From Tetramitus jugosus (taxonomy: Eukaryota > Heterolobosea > Eutetramitea > Acrasida > Vahlkampfiidae), in contig OW569374.1 of assembly GCA_937625935.1 (NCBI GenBank), positions 372,001 through 436,000 of the forward strand: a DNA stretch of 64,000 nt. Direction: 5' to 3'. Of this stretch, positions 1-8,996 are shown piece by piece. The position numbers and the translations under genes were made by a program. Every line of letters starts with the position of its first letter. Within the stretch, counting starts at the first letter, position 1. Below the pieces are notes generated by a model. The model had not been told where the DNA came from and searched no databases. It worked only from the letters and a program-made list of their open reading frames with translations.

Positions 1-235
1 TTCGAGCATACATGGCATCACAGTCAGAGAAACGACAGATTCTTGAGTGACCGTGACTCGATCCCTTGTTGTGCAACAGAGAAAACTGTTCTAGCAGAAG
101 AATACGAGAGCCCAGAGGTAAATTTTGAGTGAGTTTGTAGGCACAGGCACTTCCATGAACTCCAGCTCCAACTACAATCACATCATAATGATGGTTGTTG
201 TGGTTAGTATTTGGCTGGTCGTCTGTTGTCGACAT
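1..235 (-). CDS. Sarcosine/pipecolate oxidase-like FAD enzyme, N-terminal part
   Basis: The first 78 residues of a gene that runs off the left edge; the start codon is the ATG complementary to 233-235. After a His/Asn-rich leader comes a dinucleotide-binding strand and loop, [15 protein letters not shown] (residues 19-33), followed by LLLEQF and the stretch [14 protein letters not shown]. This GSSHG-SR pattern is typical of the monomeric sarcosine oxidase / PIPOX family. There the flavin is covalently bound near the C-terminus, outside this window. Family members oxidise N-methyl or cyclic amino acids (sarcosine, pipecolate, proline) to imines with release of hydrogen peroxide, and the eukaryotic ones are usually peroxisomal. 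The C-terminal targeting signal and the substrate-determining residues are not visible. The family call is fairly secure; the substrate is not. Confidence 0.75.
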   Translation of the reverse strand, partial: MSTTDDQPNTNHNNHHYDVIVVGAGVHGSACAYKLTQNLPLGSRILLLEQFSLLHNKGSSHGHSRICRFSDCDAMYAR

Positions 236-852
236 CTTGACTTTTTTTTTAATTATTGTTTTTTGGCATGATATGATTGTCCGCCTCTGGCGTGAAGAGC
301 AAAAAACTTTCATCGATTCAACCAGACCAGAGCAACGACAGAGAACTTTGTGTCTTTGGTTGGTCGCTGAAAGTCCATCCATTTGAAGTGTAATAAATTG
401 CTGGATGTCCTCTCAACGTTGCTCTGAACAACTTATGACAGAAAGTTGTCAAAATAGTTGTTCAACGTTTGTATTGCGAAATTATTATGGATTTGTTGAA
501 ACTTCAAAAGAAAGAGTTAGTCAGCGCAACGAACTTCAGAGATGCAAAGAACCACACCAATTCATGCGACTTATTTCTTGCCACCGCACTTAAAGTGTTG
601 ATGAGACAGTGCGGACGAATAGAGCTAAAACAGTTCAACTTCATTTATTGTTGGGTGACTCTCAAGATGTGTCACTCAACAATGAGACAACGCAGTATTC
701 GCAGTTCAGCTTGTTCAAAACAAGTGTGTGGTTTTGGGGTCAAACGCCTGACATCCGCCACATCAACACAATTAACAGAATGAATCATTGACATATCGAT
801 GAATCGGTGGACATGTTTTATCAGCTCCACTCGCAACTTTTCATCCATTTCT
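236..852. other. Intergenic region without a convincing gene
   Basis: Lies between the start of the oxidase-like gene and the stop of the dCTP deaminase gene, both on the minus strand. It should hold the promoter of the oxidase gene. Short open frames occur on both strands but have no recognisable domain and no biased composition. I see no tRNA or repeat. Confidence 0.5.
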
Positions 853-1389
853 TTAGAACTCATTCCTATACATCTTAGATTCGACTGGCTCTGTTCCTTG
901 TCCATTGTACTTTGCATTGCTCTTCTTGTTATAAGGTGTCAACAGTGTTGAACTCACAGTGAAATAAATCAATTGACCAATGGGCATGCCAGCATAGACA
1001 CGAACTGGCTTCAGGCATGAAATTTCTAGTGTCCAAGTGCCTTGGAATCCCACGTCACCCTTTCCTGCTGTGGCATGAATAGAGATGCCCAAACGACCCG
1101 TAGAGCTCTTTCCCTCCAAAAACGGAACATGGCTCATCGTTTCCGTGTACTCTTGAGTGACTCCTAGGTAGAGCTCACCTGGTTGAAGAACGAATCCTTC
1201 TTCTGGAATCTCTAAAAATTGGATGGGATTCGATGCTTTTGCATCCAAGGTTTCACAAGTGTAGATGGCCAACTTGGAACCTAAATGAACATCATAAGAG
1301 TTGGAACCGAGATCCGATCGGTTGAATGGTTGGATAACAATGGTGCCCTTGTCCATTTCATTCAGAATATCACCGTCTGTAAGAATCAT
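853..1389 (-). CDS. dcd: dCTP deaminase (Dcd family)
   Basis: A 178-residue protein of the trimeric dUTPase/dCTP-deaminase superfamily. It should deaminate dCTP to dUTP, feeding dTTP synthesis. Visible motifs are the N-terminal DGDI, NRSDLGSNSYDVHLG (residues 23-37), the GKSSTGRLG loop (93-101) that contacts phosphates and subunits, and WTLEISC (119-125), where E122 matches the family's catalytic glutamate. The C-terminal tail YNGQGTEPVESKMY resembles the lid that closes over the triphosphate in bacterial Dcd. Length is close to the bacterial enzymes (about 180-195). The frame is uninterrupted and starts with ATG. Eukaryotes normally make dUMP from dCMP with an unrelated zinc-dependent deaminase, so a Dcd-type gene suggests acquisition from a prokaryote or virus. 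An E2F-like motif lies about 100 bp upstream. A bifunctional dCTP deaminase/dUTPase is possible and cannot be excluded from sequence. Confidence 0.88.
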   Translation of the reverse strand: MILTDGDILNEMDKGTIVIQPFNRSDLGSNSYDVHLGSKLAIYTCETLDAKASNPIQFLEIPEEGFVLQPGELYLGVTQEYTETMSHVPFLEGKSSTGRLGISIHATAGKGDVGFQGTWTLEISCLKPVRVYAGMPIGQLIYFTVSSTLLTPYNKKSNAKYNGQGTEPVESKMYRNEF

Positions 1390-1985
1390 CTTTTCGAGAG
1401 CCTAGATCTGTGTGATGGTTGCTTGTTGTCTTGCTATGGTTGTTGTTTGAACTCTTAGACTAATAATTGAAATTCAAACGGACAGATTTGGGCGCGAAAG
1501 TTTCGGATTAATTTCACAAAGATAAATACACTCTGAGCTTTTCTTCTCTTCCCGAACTCTCACAAGCCATTGTGGCCCAGGCTTTTGATGATAAACAGAG
1601 GTTTTCTGTTGTTCAGATGGTTGTTGGATCGTGAGATTGTAAAACGATTCGCCTCACCAACACAGAATCGAATCCTCAGAATCCTACGAAGTGTCTTGGC
1701 TTCTGACAATAACTTTCTCGCCCTTCAACCAACATTGTTCCCACAGTGAGGAAGCACATTCCACTACTGTAACCACCTCTCAACAGCTTTCATGATTGAC
1801 ATCATTTTCTCCGCATAGTTACGTCAGCAATCTCGATCGTCGTCACACCACCAAGTTAGCTGGCAAGAAACAGAAAACAGCAAATTGGTTCGTTCGTTCA
1901 TTTGGTTCTTCTTCCGAAATAAAACTGGCGCAAGTGCATCAAACACAACAACAACAACCATAACAACAAATAACAACAAACAACC
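1390..1985. other. Divergent promoter region between dcd and SEY1
   Basis: Some 600 bases separate the divergent starts of dCTP deaminase (-) and the Sey1-like GTPase (+). The dcd side holds the E2F-like element annotated separately. The SEY1 side ends in a leader rich in CAA and ACA triplets. No open frame in it looks like a gene. Confidence 0.5.
1487..1499. promoter_or_regulatory. E2F-like site upstream of dCTP deaminase
   Basis: The sequence TTTGGGCGCGAAA contains, read on the minus strand, TTTCGCGC, a full match to the E2F/DP core TTTSSCGC. It lies about 98 bp upstream of the dCTP deaminase start codon. E2F sites control S-phase genes in animals and plants, and dCTP deaminase supplies dTTP precursors, so the location makes sense. 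Binding is inferred, not shown. Confidence 0.45.
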
Positions 1986-4846
1986 ATGCATTCATCATCA
2001 TCGTCAGACGAAGGAACTTCAACACCCTTCATCAAAGAAGATGAAGAACAACAACAACAAGAAACATCACCAACATCATCAACAACAACAACAACAACAA
2101 CAATAGCAACGTACAATGAGAGAGAATTGGAAGGAAATTTTGTGCAATTGATTGATGAGAATGGCACCTTTACGTAAGTCTCTCTCTCTCCTTTTGTTGT
2201 GTGTGTGTGTGTTTGTGTTTTTTTTGACTGACCTCATTTTCCACTGTTCAACTACTCACACATTGCTGATGCGTATGTTTATATAGTGAAAAGCTACCAA
2301 CGTATCTCCAACACAATGAAATGACACAATTAGGACTAGACTATAACTTGATGGCCGTATTTGGTCCACAAAGCTCTGGAAAATCCACTTTGCTAAACAA
2401 AATGTTTCAAAGTCATTTTGATACGATGGATTCTACGAGAGGACGTTATCAAGTCACCAAGGGCGTCTGCGTCTCCAAAGCCATCAATCAAGACATTCTC
2501 ATTATGGATTTGGAGGGAACGGACAGTAAGGAACGCGGGGAAGAAAATATGTCGTTTGAAAAAAAAATTTCATTGTTCGCGTTGGCCATCTCTGAAGTGT
2601 TGCTCGTCAACATGTGGATGCAAGACATTGGTCGGTACAATGCCTCCAATTTTTCACTGTTGAAAACAGTGTTTGAACTCAATTTACAATTGTTTCAAAA
2701 GGATAGAACATCAAAAACGTTGCTTCTCTTTTGTATACGTGATCACATTGAACAAGTGTCTTCTCTTGCGATTCTCAAGAAGCAACTCATGATTGATATC
2801 GATAAGATTTGGGCAGGATTGATTCAACCGGAAATGTATCGCAATTCGAACATTACAGACTTTTTCGATATAGAGTTTGTTGCGTTGCCGCACAAGCTAT
2901 TGATGGAACAAGAGTTTGATAATGCAGTGGACAAGTTGAGAGAACGATTTGTTGATCCAACGAACGAAGGTTACTTTTTTAAGCCAGAGTACAAGAAGAG
3001 TGTTCCGATTGATGGATTCCAGTTTTATGCAGTCAATATTTGGAATGTCATTCTGCATAACAAGGACCTTGATTTGCCAACGCAAAAGGAAATGTTGGCC
3101 ACGTTCCGATGCAGCGACATTTCAAACGAAGTGTTTGTCGAGTTTGAGAAAAAGTGTGAAGTGTGGGACAGGGAGATTAAGCAACGAAAATTGGTCAAGA
3201 ATCTGGGTATTATTGCACGAGAGGAAGCAGATCATGTCTTGTCACTGTTTACGCAACAAACATTGCTGTATGCATCATCTGTCGTTCAACAAAAGAAGGA
3301 ACAATTGATGGATCGCATGAAACAGAGTGCGCTCAACATTTTCGGAACACAAATGTTGTTGGTTCGAGAGAATGCAGTCAAATTCTATCAGGGATTGCTC
3401 GAACAGGTGACCAAGGAGAAGAATACTGTATTGTCTGACTTTAATCAGACAGTGGACAAATTCAAGACTGAGTTGTATGCCTTCTTTGAGAAGAAGGCTC
3501 AAGAATCAATATTCGCCGGTGAAGAATGGGACTATAGCATGTACGAACTTCAATTGACAACAGAGGTGGATCGAGTCACTGAAGAGCAACGCAGGAATCA
3601 AATTCGTATCCTCATGGACAACCAAAAGCACACTTTGTCAGAAGATATGAAGCGAGGATTGAGCACAGAGTTTAAGGCACCTTCAAAGACCTTTTGGGTG
3701 TCGCTCCGACAATACTATGACACAATGTGCGAAGAGGTTTGCTCAGAGTTGAAGGAACAATTGTCCGGATTCAACGCATCCGAAGAAGAGGTTGTTCAAT
3801 TGCAATCAGTGCTCAGAGCACATGCCTCCACTGTTATTAGACACTTTACTGACTCGTATGTCAATCAATTATCATTGAGAATCAATAACAGATATGATGA
3901 GATGTTTAGAATCAACCGTGGCTGGAAGAACCTCGAGGATATTCAACAAGTGCACAACCATGCTGTAGCTGAAGCATTGCAATTGTTGGATCTCTTCTTC
4001 CTATATCGTTTGATTCATCCAGAGTTTGATCATGTCCACTTGCACATTCCATCTCAAGAGAACATTGCCGATCAATTCAAATTCCCCGAATTGTCATCCG
4101 TGGCAAAAGCAGCAAAGTTGTATCAAACCATGCATGCGAACAAGAACTCTGATCAAGAGCCAAAGGACGAGGAACAAATTATCGAAGAATTTGAATCAAA
4201 CATACTGTTGGATGATACCTCTTGCACGAGAATCTACTCTGATTTTATCACTCGAGTTCAGAACTCACTTCAAAATGCCCAGGACAGATTTGCACTGTTG
4301 AACTCGAGCAAGTCCATTCCAATGTGGATGTATGTGTTGGTGTTGGTGCTTGGATGGAACGAAATCATGTACTTTATTAAGTCACCGTTCTGGCTGTTTG
4401 TCATTATTGTGTTTGGTAGTGTATTCGGTTGGGTGTACATCAAGAATTGGGTCAATGACTACATTGAGAACGGCTCCAATGAAATTCTGAAGATGGTTCT
4501 GAGAATTGTGTTGCAAAGGGTGGAATCCTTTGCTCAATCCGATGTTGCTGAAGCATTGAAACACCAAGTTGAAAAGCTTCAACAACAAATTCAACAACAA
4601 CCATCAGAGTCAAGGAGTCCTGTCATTAGTCACCAGACCTATAATGGTGGCCGTGCAGAAGAGATGGAACTGGTGGAAGCTTCATCTCCTATCGAGACTG
4701 CCACTGATGTTGCCCCTCAACCAAGAAGAAGAATTCTGGACAAGCAAAATCTTTCTCGATCTTCTGTTCGCTTCTCTCGAGGTGTTTCATCCAGCCAAAT
4801 GAACGATCTCCAAACCAAAATCGAGGCAGAACTCAATGGCCAGTAA
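1986..4846 (+). CDS. SEY1: Sey1/RHD3/atlastin-type ER-fusion GTPase (two exons)
   Basis: Join 1986-2173 and 2287-4846, 915 residues. The junction completes a Thr codon and keeps the frame. The protein should be a dynamin-like GTPase that fuses ER tubules. Exon 1 gives an acidic, Ser/Thr/Gln-rich tail followed by NFVQLIDENGTFT, a stretch characteristic of the plant RHD3 / yeast Sey1 N-terminus. Exon 2 opens just before the P-loop GPQSSGKSTLLN (from residue 89). DLEGTDSKERGE (about 137) is the G3 region and RD at 214-215 is the atlastin/GBP-type G4. A long helical middle domain follows. Two closely spaced membrane hairpin segments lie at about 741-761 and 763-781, with a cytosolic Gln-rich and basic tail after them. 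Length matches the Sey1/RHD3 family (about 780-870) plus an N-terminal extension. The 3' end converges on the KCTD-like gene with only 14 bp between stops. Confidence 0.93.
2174..2286 (+). other. Intron of SEY1
   Basis: A 113-nt intron with donor GTAAGT and acceptor TATAG. It contains a CT run, a GT run and a T tract. Removing it joins the LIDENGTF end of exon 1 to the residues just before the P-loop in frame, as the family requires. Confidence 0.88.
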
Positions 4847-4860
4847 GTAATGTTGACTTG

Positions 4861-5487
4861 CTATCTTCTAAATAAATTATCGATCTTTGCTAAAAAACCG
4901 ATGACACAAGCAATTGCCAAAAAACCCAAAACCATTTTAAGTAGAATGCGAAGAATAAGTCCCAGACCATTCTTGCACGATTGAGCTAAAGATGCAACAG
5001 TATGTTTCCCTTCGGGGTACAATGAACGAATGCCATAATAGTGAACTTCCTGTATGAACAACTCACGTTCTCTTCGACTTAGGTCACGAACGTACTTTTT
5101 CACATTGATCCCTCGTAAGTGATCAAGAATGAGGGCAAAATGAGTCGGATTTCGATCAATAAAGTACTCTCTATCCTCATTAGGCTGCATATTACAATAC
5201 TCACTGAACATGGCAGAAAAAAGAGTGTCCTTCTCTGATGTCAGTGTGGCCAATGTGGTCATAAACTTTTTCCCACCCACTCTCAGCTTGATTCTATTGT
5301 GCGTTTCATTGTTTGCTGCTGGAGTTTTCAGCTTGAAAAGTAAAATGTTCAACTCGTCATTCTTTCTCAGGTACTCTTCATTTTGCTCCCTTGCAACTCT
5401 TTGGAGTTGCCGAATGGTATTAATGAGCTGGGTACTGTCCTCCTGGAACTTTTGAACAAGATCGTCTCCTTCTGTGGTCTGTGACAT
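4861..5487 (-). CDS. KCTD-like BTB/T1 domain protein with C-terminal membrane segment
   Basis: A 208-residue protein starting at the ATG complementary to 5485-5487; an upstream in-frame extension would need a GTG start. Residues 8-52 form a predicted coiled coil. Residues 65-160 form a BTB/T1 domain: IKLRVGGKKFMTTLATL, then TLFSAMFS, then EYFIDRNPTHFALILDHLRG, the standard KCTD pattern. A hydrophobic segment (175-200) followed by a short basic end suggests a tail anchor. KCTD proteins are oligomeric adaptors, often for cullin-3 ubiquitin ligases; the membrane tail would place this one on an organelle. It converges with SEY1. The client is unknown. Confidence 0.82.
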   Translation of the reverse strand: MSQTTEGDDLVQKFQEDSTQLINTIRQLQRVAREQNEEYLRKNDELNILLFKLKTPAANNETHNRIKLRVGGKKFMTTLATLTSEKDTLFSAMFSEYCNMQPNEDREYFIDRNPTHFALILDHLRGINVKKYVRDLSRRERELFIQEVHYYGIRSLYPEGKHTVASLAQSCKNGLGLILRILLKMVLGFLAIACVIGFLAKIDNLFRR

Positions 5488-5737
5488 CGTTTTATGTTTT
5501 GTGACAAATGGCCCTTGGTTGATTGACGTCAATTGTCCGCCAAGAATTCCGGACACTCAAATGTCCCACATTTCTTTCCGCTCTCATTCCTTTCTTTCCA
5601 TACAACTCGATTGTTTGACAAAGATTCAAGATGGAATTTTTCCACACCAATTTGAATGATGATAAAAACGCTACTTCTGAATTGCTTTGAAGACTATTCA
5701 ATTATTACCAAGATCGCTGACTTTTTGCTTCCCAACA

Positions 5738-7113
5738 ATGGCTCGCACTCAAGATGATCTTATAGCTTCCCTTGCACGACTTGTTTCGAATGACAAGATC
5801 CAAGCTGAAACTGAAAAAGCTAAAGCAGGAGCAGCAGTGCACCAAAAGAACAAGCCAAAGTTGCTTGATTGCTTGTCTTCTCATCTGCGCCATGATGATA
5901 TGAAACAATCAACGGCAATGGAAAACTCCGATAAAAAGGTAGAAATTGCGGAGATTGTAAACTTGGTCAACCAACTGCAACATCAATTTGATTGTTGTAA
6001 ACTGAGAATGGAATTGCTGTATTTTTATGACTCAAAGAAACAAGAAGAAATGGCAGTGATACCACAAAGGAACAGTGCTTCTTGGGAACGTCATCAAAAG
6101 CACATGACACTTTTGTATGAGATGATGTGTCAGTGTACGATGAATCTCAATGTCATACAACAGAAAGTTGATCTTTTGTTGTCAGGAAACAAGGAAAATG
6201 CGTTTCGGAAACAAAGTGAGCAAAAGAGGTTAGAAAGAGAGTTGCTAGGTGAGTGTTCTCAACTCCTTGATGCTTTCTTTAAGGGAGCAACTCGCTATTC
6301 AGTCAAACAGTTTAAGAAATTTATCTTTGAGGGGCAAAACTCTGAAAAGCATTGGAAAACTTTCTTGCTTCGATTAGGCACGAGTATTTCAAGTCATTGT
6401 GATCCCCTAGCACATGAACTTGAACGGCAAAAACGATTGGACATTGTTTTGAGAAGGTCTCTCATTGAGAACATTGAACTGTACTTCGACACAGTCGTAC
6501 AATTTGAGCGAACAAGTTCAGCACATACTAGTCTCAATGAAGGTAATGAGGGTGCTAAGATGGGATTCTCTGATATTCTAGGTCAGCTCATGTCTCAACA
6601 GCACAGTCGGTCAGGCACAGACGCCCTGGAGAAGGAAGAAATGAACGAAGAAAGCATAGAACAAGTATGTAGCCGCTTTTTCTCTGGGTTTGGATTGTAG
6701 GGTTAAACTACTAACACGTTGGGAACCTAATACAACAGAAACGTTTATTTATTGCTCAGTTATCACCGCAGTCGTTGCTCGAGTTGTATCGAATGATAAC
6801 TAAGGAAACATTTAGTCAAACTTCAAAGCAACTATTGCTCAGGCATCAACTGATGTTGGACAGTTTCTCCACGAGGATCAATGAAGTCAATCTAACAGAG
6901 AAGGAGAAACAGACTGAGTCATTTATCAAACAATACACCCGAGAGTTGAGCCATACAACACAAACAATCAACCAACATCTTGCCAGATTGGCTCAAATGT
7001 CGAACGAAACTTGGATCAAATTAACACGTGATCCAACTAGCCTCATGTCCAAAGCGCAGTCTCTTCTCGAGCTCGAAGAAGGCAACAAAGAGTTGCACAA
7101 GTATACAACATGA
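5738..7113 (+). CDS. Unknown coiled-coil protein (two exons)
   Basis: Join 5738-6664 and 6760-7113, 426 residues, phase-0 junction. The start is the first ATG of the frame, in the context CAACAATGG; an upstream TTG is unlikely. I do not recognise the family. The protein is mostly helical, with Lys/Glu/Gln-rich segments at about residues 90-190 (NLVNQLQHQFDCCKLRMELL and a Cys/Met-rich repeat-like stretch). A long helix with KEKQTESFIKQYTREL lies in the second exon. No signal peptide or membrane segment is seen. It is divergent from the KCTD-like gene, with 250 bp between starts. A structural or scaffold role is a guess. Confidence 0.7.
6665..6759 (+). other. Intron of the coiled-coil gene
   Basis: A 95-nt intron with donor GTATGT, a consensus TACTAAC branch site near 6708-6714 and acceptor CTCAG. 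Reading through the donor would end the protein 11 codons later. Splicing adds 117 residues of the same helical character. Confidence 0.82.
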
Positions 7114-7373
7114 GCAATACAATCAAAACACAAGGCAAAAGTTAATATTTTGTTTCTGTTTAATACAAATGTTCTGGGGTCCCTCATTCTAGCACCTTTG
7201 TTTTTCTTTTTGGCAAATTATCAACGCCGTCAATCATGATGATTGTTGTGTATCGCAATAAAATGCACTACTGCTGCTGCTGTTGCTGTTGAGCTGTCAC
7301 AACATCCACTGGACAACTTACGCAGCAGCTGATGCAACAGCAACAACACAATGATCACAACAGACAAGTCAAT

Positions 7374-7958
7374 TTAATCAATCATACGTCTCTTAAAAAT
7401 TGCACCGTGGTCATAGTCTTCAGCAGAGTACTTGGTGTGTGGTGGAACTGGGATGTGAGTGTGAGTCAATCTCTCTGCGTCATACTCTTCCATCTCATTG
7501 TACACCCATTGAATGTATGGTCTCAAATATGGAACATCGTCCTCAATTGGAGTCCATTGATTTCTTGGCAAAATCTTTTGGTTGGTGGACAAATCAAAAG
7601 CTCTTGTAATTCTTCTGGTTCTGGCCTCTCTGACTTCCTTTGGCAAACGATTGATGGCTTCCATGATGAGTGGATCTTCATCATCGAGAATGTCGTCCTT
7701 GACAAGACCGAGTTGATGATATCTGGACATGCTTCTGTTGAAAAAGATCAAGTTCTTGTCCACACGCTCCAAAAAGGTCAAGTCTCTGTCTGGAATTTCA
7801 AGATACTTTTGCCATGGGTGCTCAATGTAGTATTGGTCATAGACATTGAATGTACCTCTGGCTGTTGGTAGCTTTGAGATTGGATAGGCAGGAATATCCA
7901 TGGCGACCAAAGCGGCACCTTGCTTGTACAATCGCTCAACAATAGTTCTGAGAGACAT
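7374..7958 (-). CDS. QCR7: Cytochrome bc1 complex subunit 7 (QCR7/UQCRB family)
   Basis: A 194-residue protein with an ATG start. The core (residues 80-160) matches the 14-kDa subunit of respiratory complex III: YHQLGLVKDDILDDEDPLI, then EAINRLPKEV, ARTRRITRAFDLS, ILPRNQWTP and EDDVPYLRPYI. This subunit sits on the matrix side of cytochrome b and is required for complex assembly. The usual length is about 110-130, so this one has an N-terminal extension of roughly 60 residues and a C-terminal one of about 30 (HIPVPPHTKYSAEDYDHG). The extension is not an obvious cleaved presequence; it has several aromatic and Pro residues. Codon choice is strongly biased, as for an abundant protein. Confidence 0.86.
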   Translation of the reverse strand: MSLRTIVERLYKQGAALVAMDIPAYPISKLPTARGTFNVYDQYYIEHPWQKYLEIPDRDLTFLERVDKNLIFFNRSMSRYHQLGLVKDDILDDEDPLIMEAINRLPKEVREARTRRITRAFDLSTNQKILPRNQWTPIEDDVPYLRPYIQWVYNEMEEYDAERLTHTHIPVPPHTKYSAEDYDHGAIFKRRMID

Positions 7959-8598
7959 GTTCTACTACTGATCATATGAATGAAAATAAAATAGTGTGTC
8001 AGTGTTTTGTTGTTTTTCTTCAATGTGTGCTTCTCAGAAGAAAAAGAAGAAGCAGTGGAGGAGGATCCAATGTGTGATGCGAAAAAGCTGTTCATGAGAG
8101 GAAAATGATGAGCGAAAAAAAAAGAATTTCCGACAAGCAACATCAGCTTTGGTGATTTTTCGAAAAGCTTTCACGTTGGGGAGTGATAGGATGGGTAGTG
8201 GTGGTGATGAAATGGGATTGTAGTCGATCCAATAGAATCGTCTTTTAAAGGACGAGAGAGAAATGCATGAAAGCTTTTGAGTTTTTTTTCAATTGGAAAA
8301 TGGTGAAATCGTTGGGGCAGTTGCTGGATGTCGTCGGTGTTGTTCTTCAATTCGTTTTCATCTCCACATAAATGCTTCTCATCATCAATCACATCATCCA
8401 CAACATCATTTGTGTGACATGACATACCTTAGTTTATTCTGTTGGTTGTGGGTGGTGAATTGTTTGCGTTTTTTTCGGTGTTACAACAAGTCAACTCTGT
8501 CGGCGATACTTTTTCCCGATCGGGGCAAACAAATCGCGAAACAGAGATCAAACAAATCACACTCACAGATTTTGAAATACTAATAGCAACACGAGACT
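7959..8598. other. Divergent promoter region between QCR7 and the 58-residue gene
   Basis: About 640 bases. An 84-codon open frame on the minus strand (8171-8425) starts with ATG but is His/Asp-rich with no known motif. It is not called. No RNA gene was recognised. Confidence 0.45.
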
Positions 8599-8775
8599 AT
8601 GGACAGAAAAGCACCAGTTCCACCAACTTCTTTTATTGACGCACTATTGCAAGCATTTGGTGGCGGATCATTGGCATACTTTGTCATTCTATTGATCATT
8701 GCTCACGTTGCTGTTTTTGTCTATTGGATCATTCGAGTTTTCCAACCTACAGCACAAGGTGCAAAGAGAGAGTAA
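8599..8775 (+). CDS. Small single-pass membrane protein, 58 residues
   Basis: An ATG-initiated frame, MDRKAPVPPTSFIDALLQAF, followed by GGGS and one strongly hydrophobic segment (about residues 24-45: LAYFVILLIIAHVAVFVYW). It ends in the polar tail QPTAQGAKRE. The layout (short N-terminus, one membrane span, charged end) is that of small integral membrane proteins of mitochondria or ER. It lies between QCR7 and the amine oxidase. I do not recognise the family. Support is the clean hydrophobic pattern and the separate position; length alone gives little. Confidence 0.6.
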   Translation: MDRKAPVPPTSFIDALLQAFGGGSLAYFVILLIIAHVAVFVYWIIRVFQPTAQGAKRE

Positions 8776-8996
8776 AAAATAACAATTTGGTGGTGATCGA
8801 ACTATTGATCTTTCACACATGAACAAAATTTTGGAATGGTAGCTCCTGTTTTTTTTTATATTGTTCACTTGCGAGAGTGACAAATTAGAGATGGAGGAGC
8901 ACGTTCAACCAACACTGCGGCTTCCGATATGCGACACTATCTCTCATTATTACTATTATATAGTGTTTGTAAATAAAAAAGAAAATGTTTATTGTT

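Noticed and set aside
1660-1685. tRNA-like T-loop sequence (AGAATCGAATCC)
   Set aside because: The flanking bases cannot form the needed T-arm stem and no D-arm or anticodon arm is present.
1950-2105. CAA/ACA repeat tract as a functional repeat or CRISPR
   Set aside because: It is simple low-complexity leader and coding sequence, with no spacer structure.
8171-8425. 84-codon minus-strand frame between QCR7 and the small membrane gene
   Set aside because: His/Asp-rich composition, no domain, in a promoter-type gap. Not enough to call.
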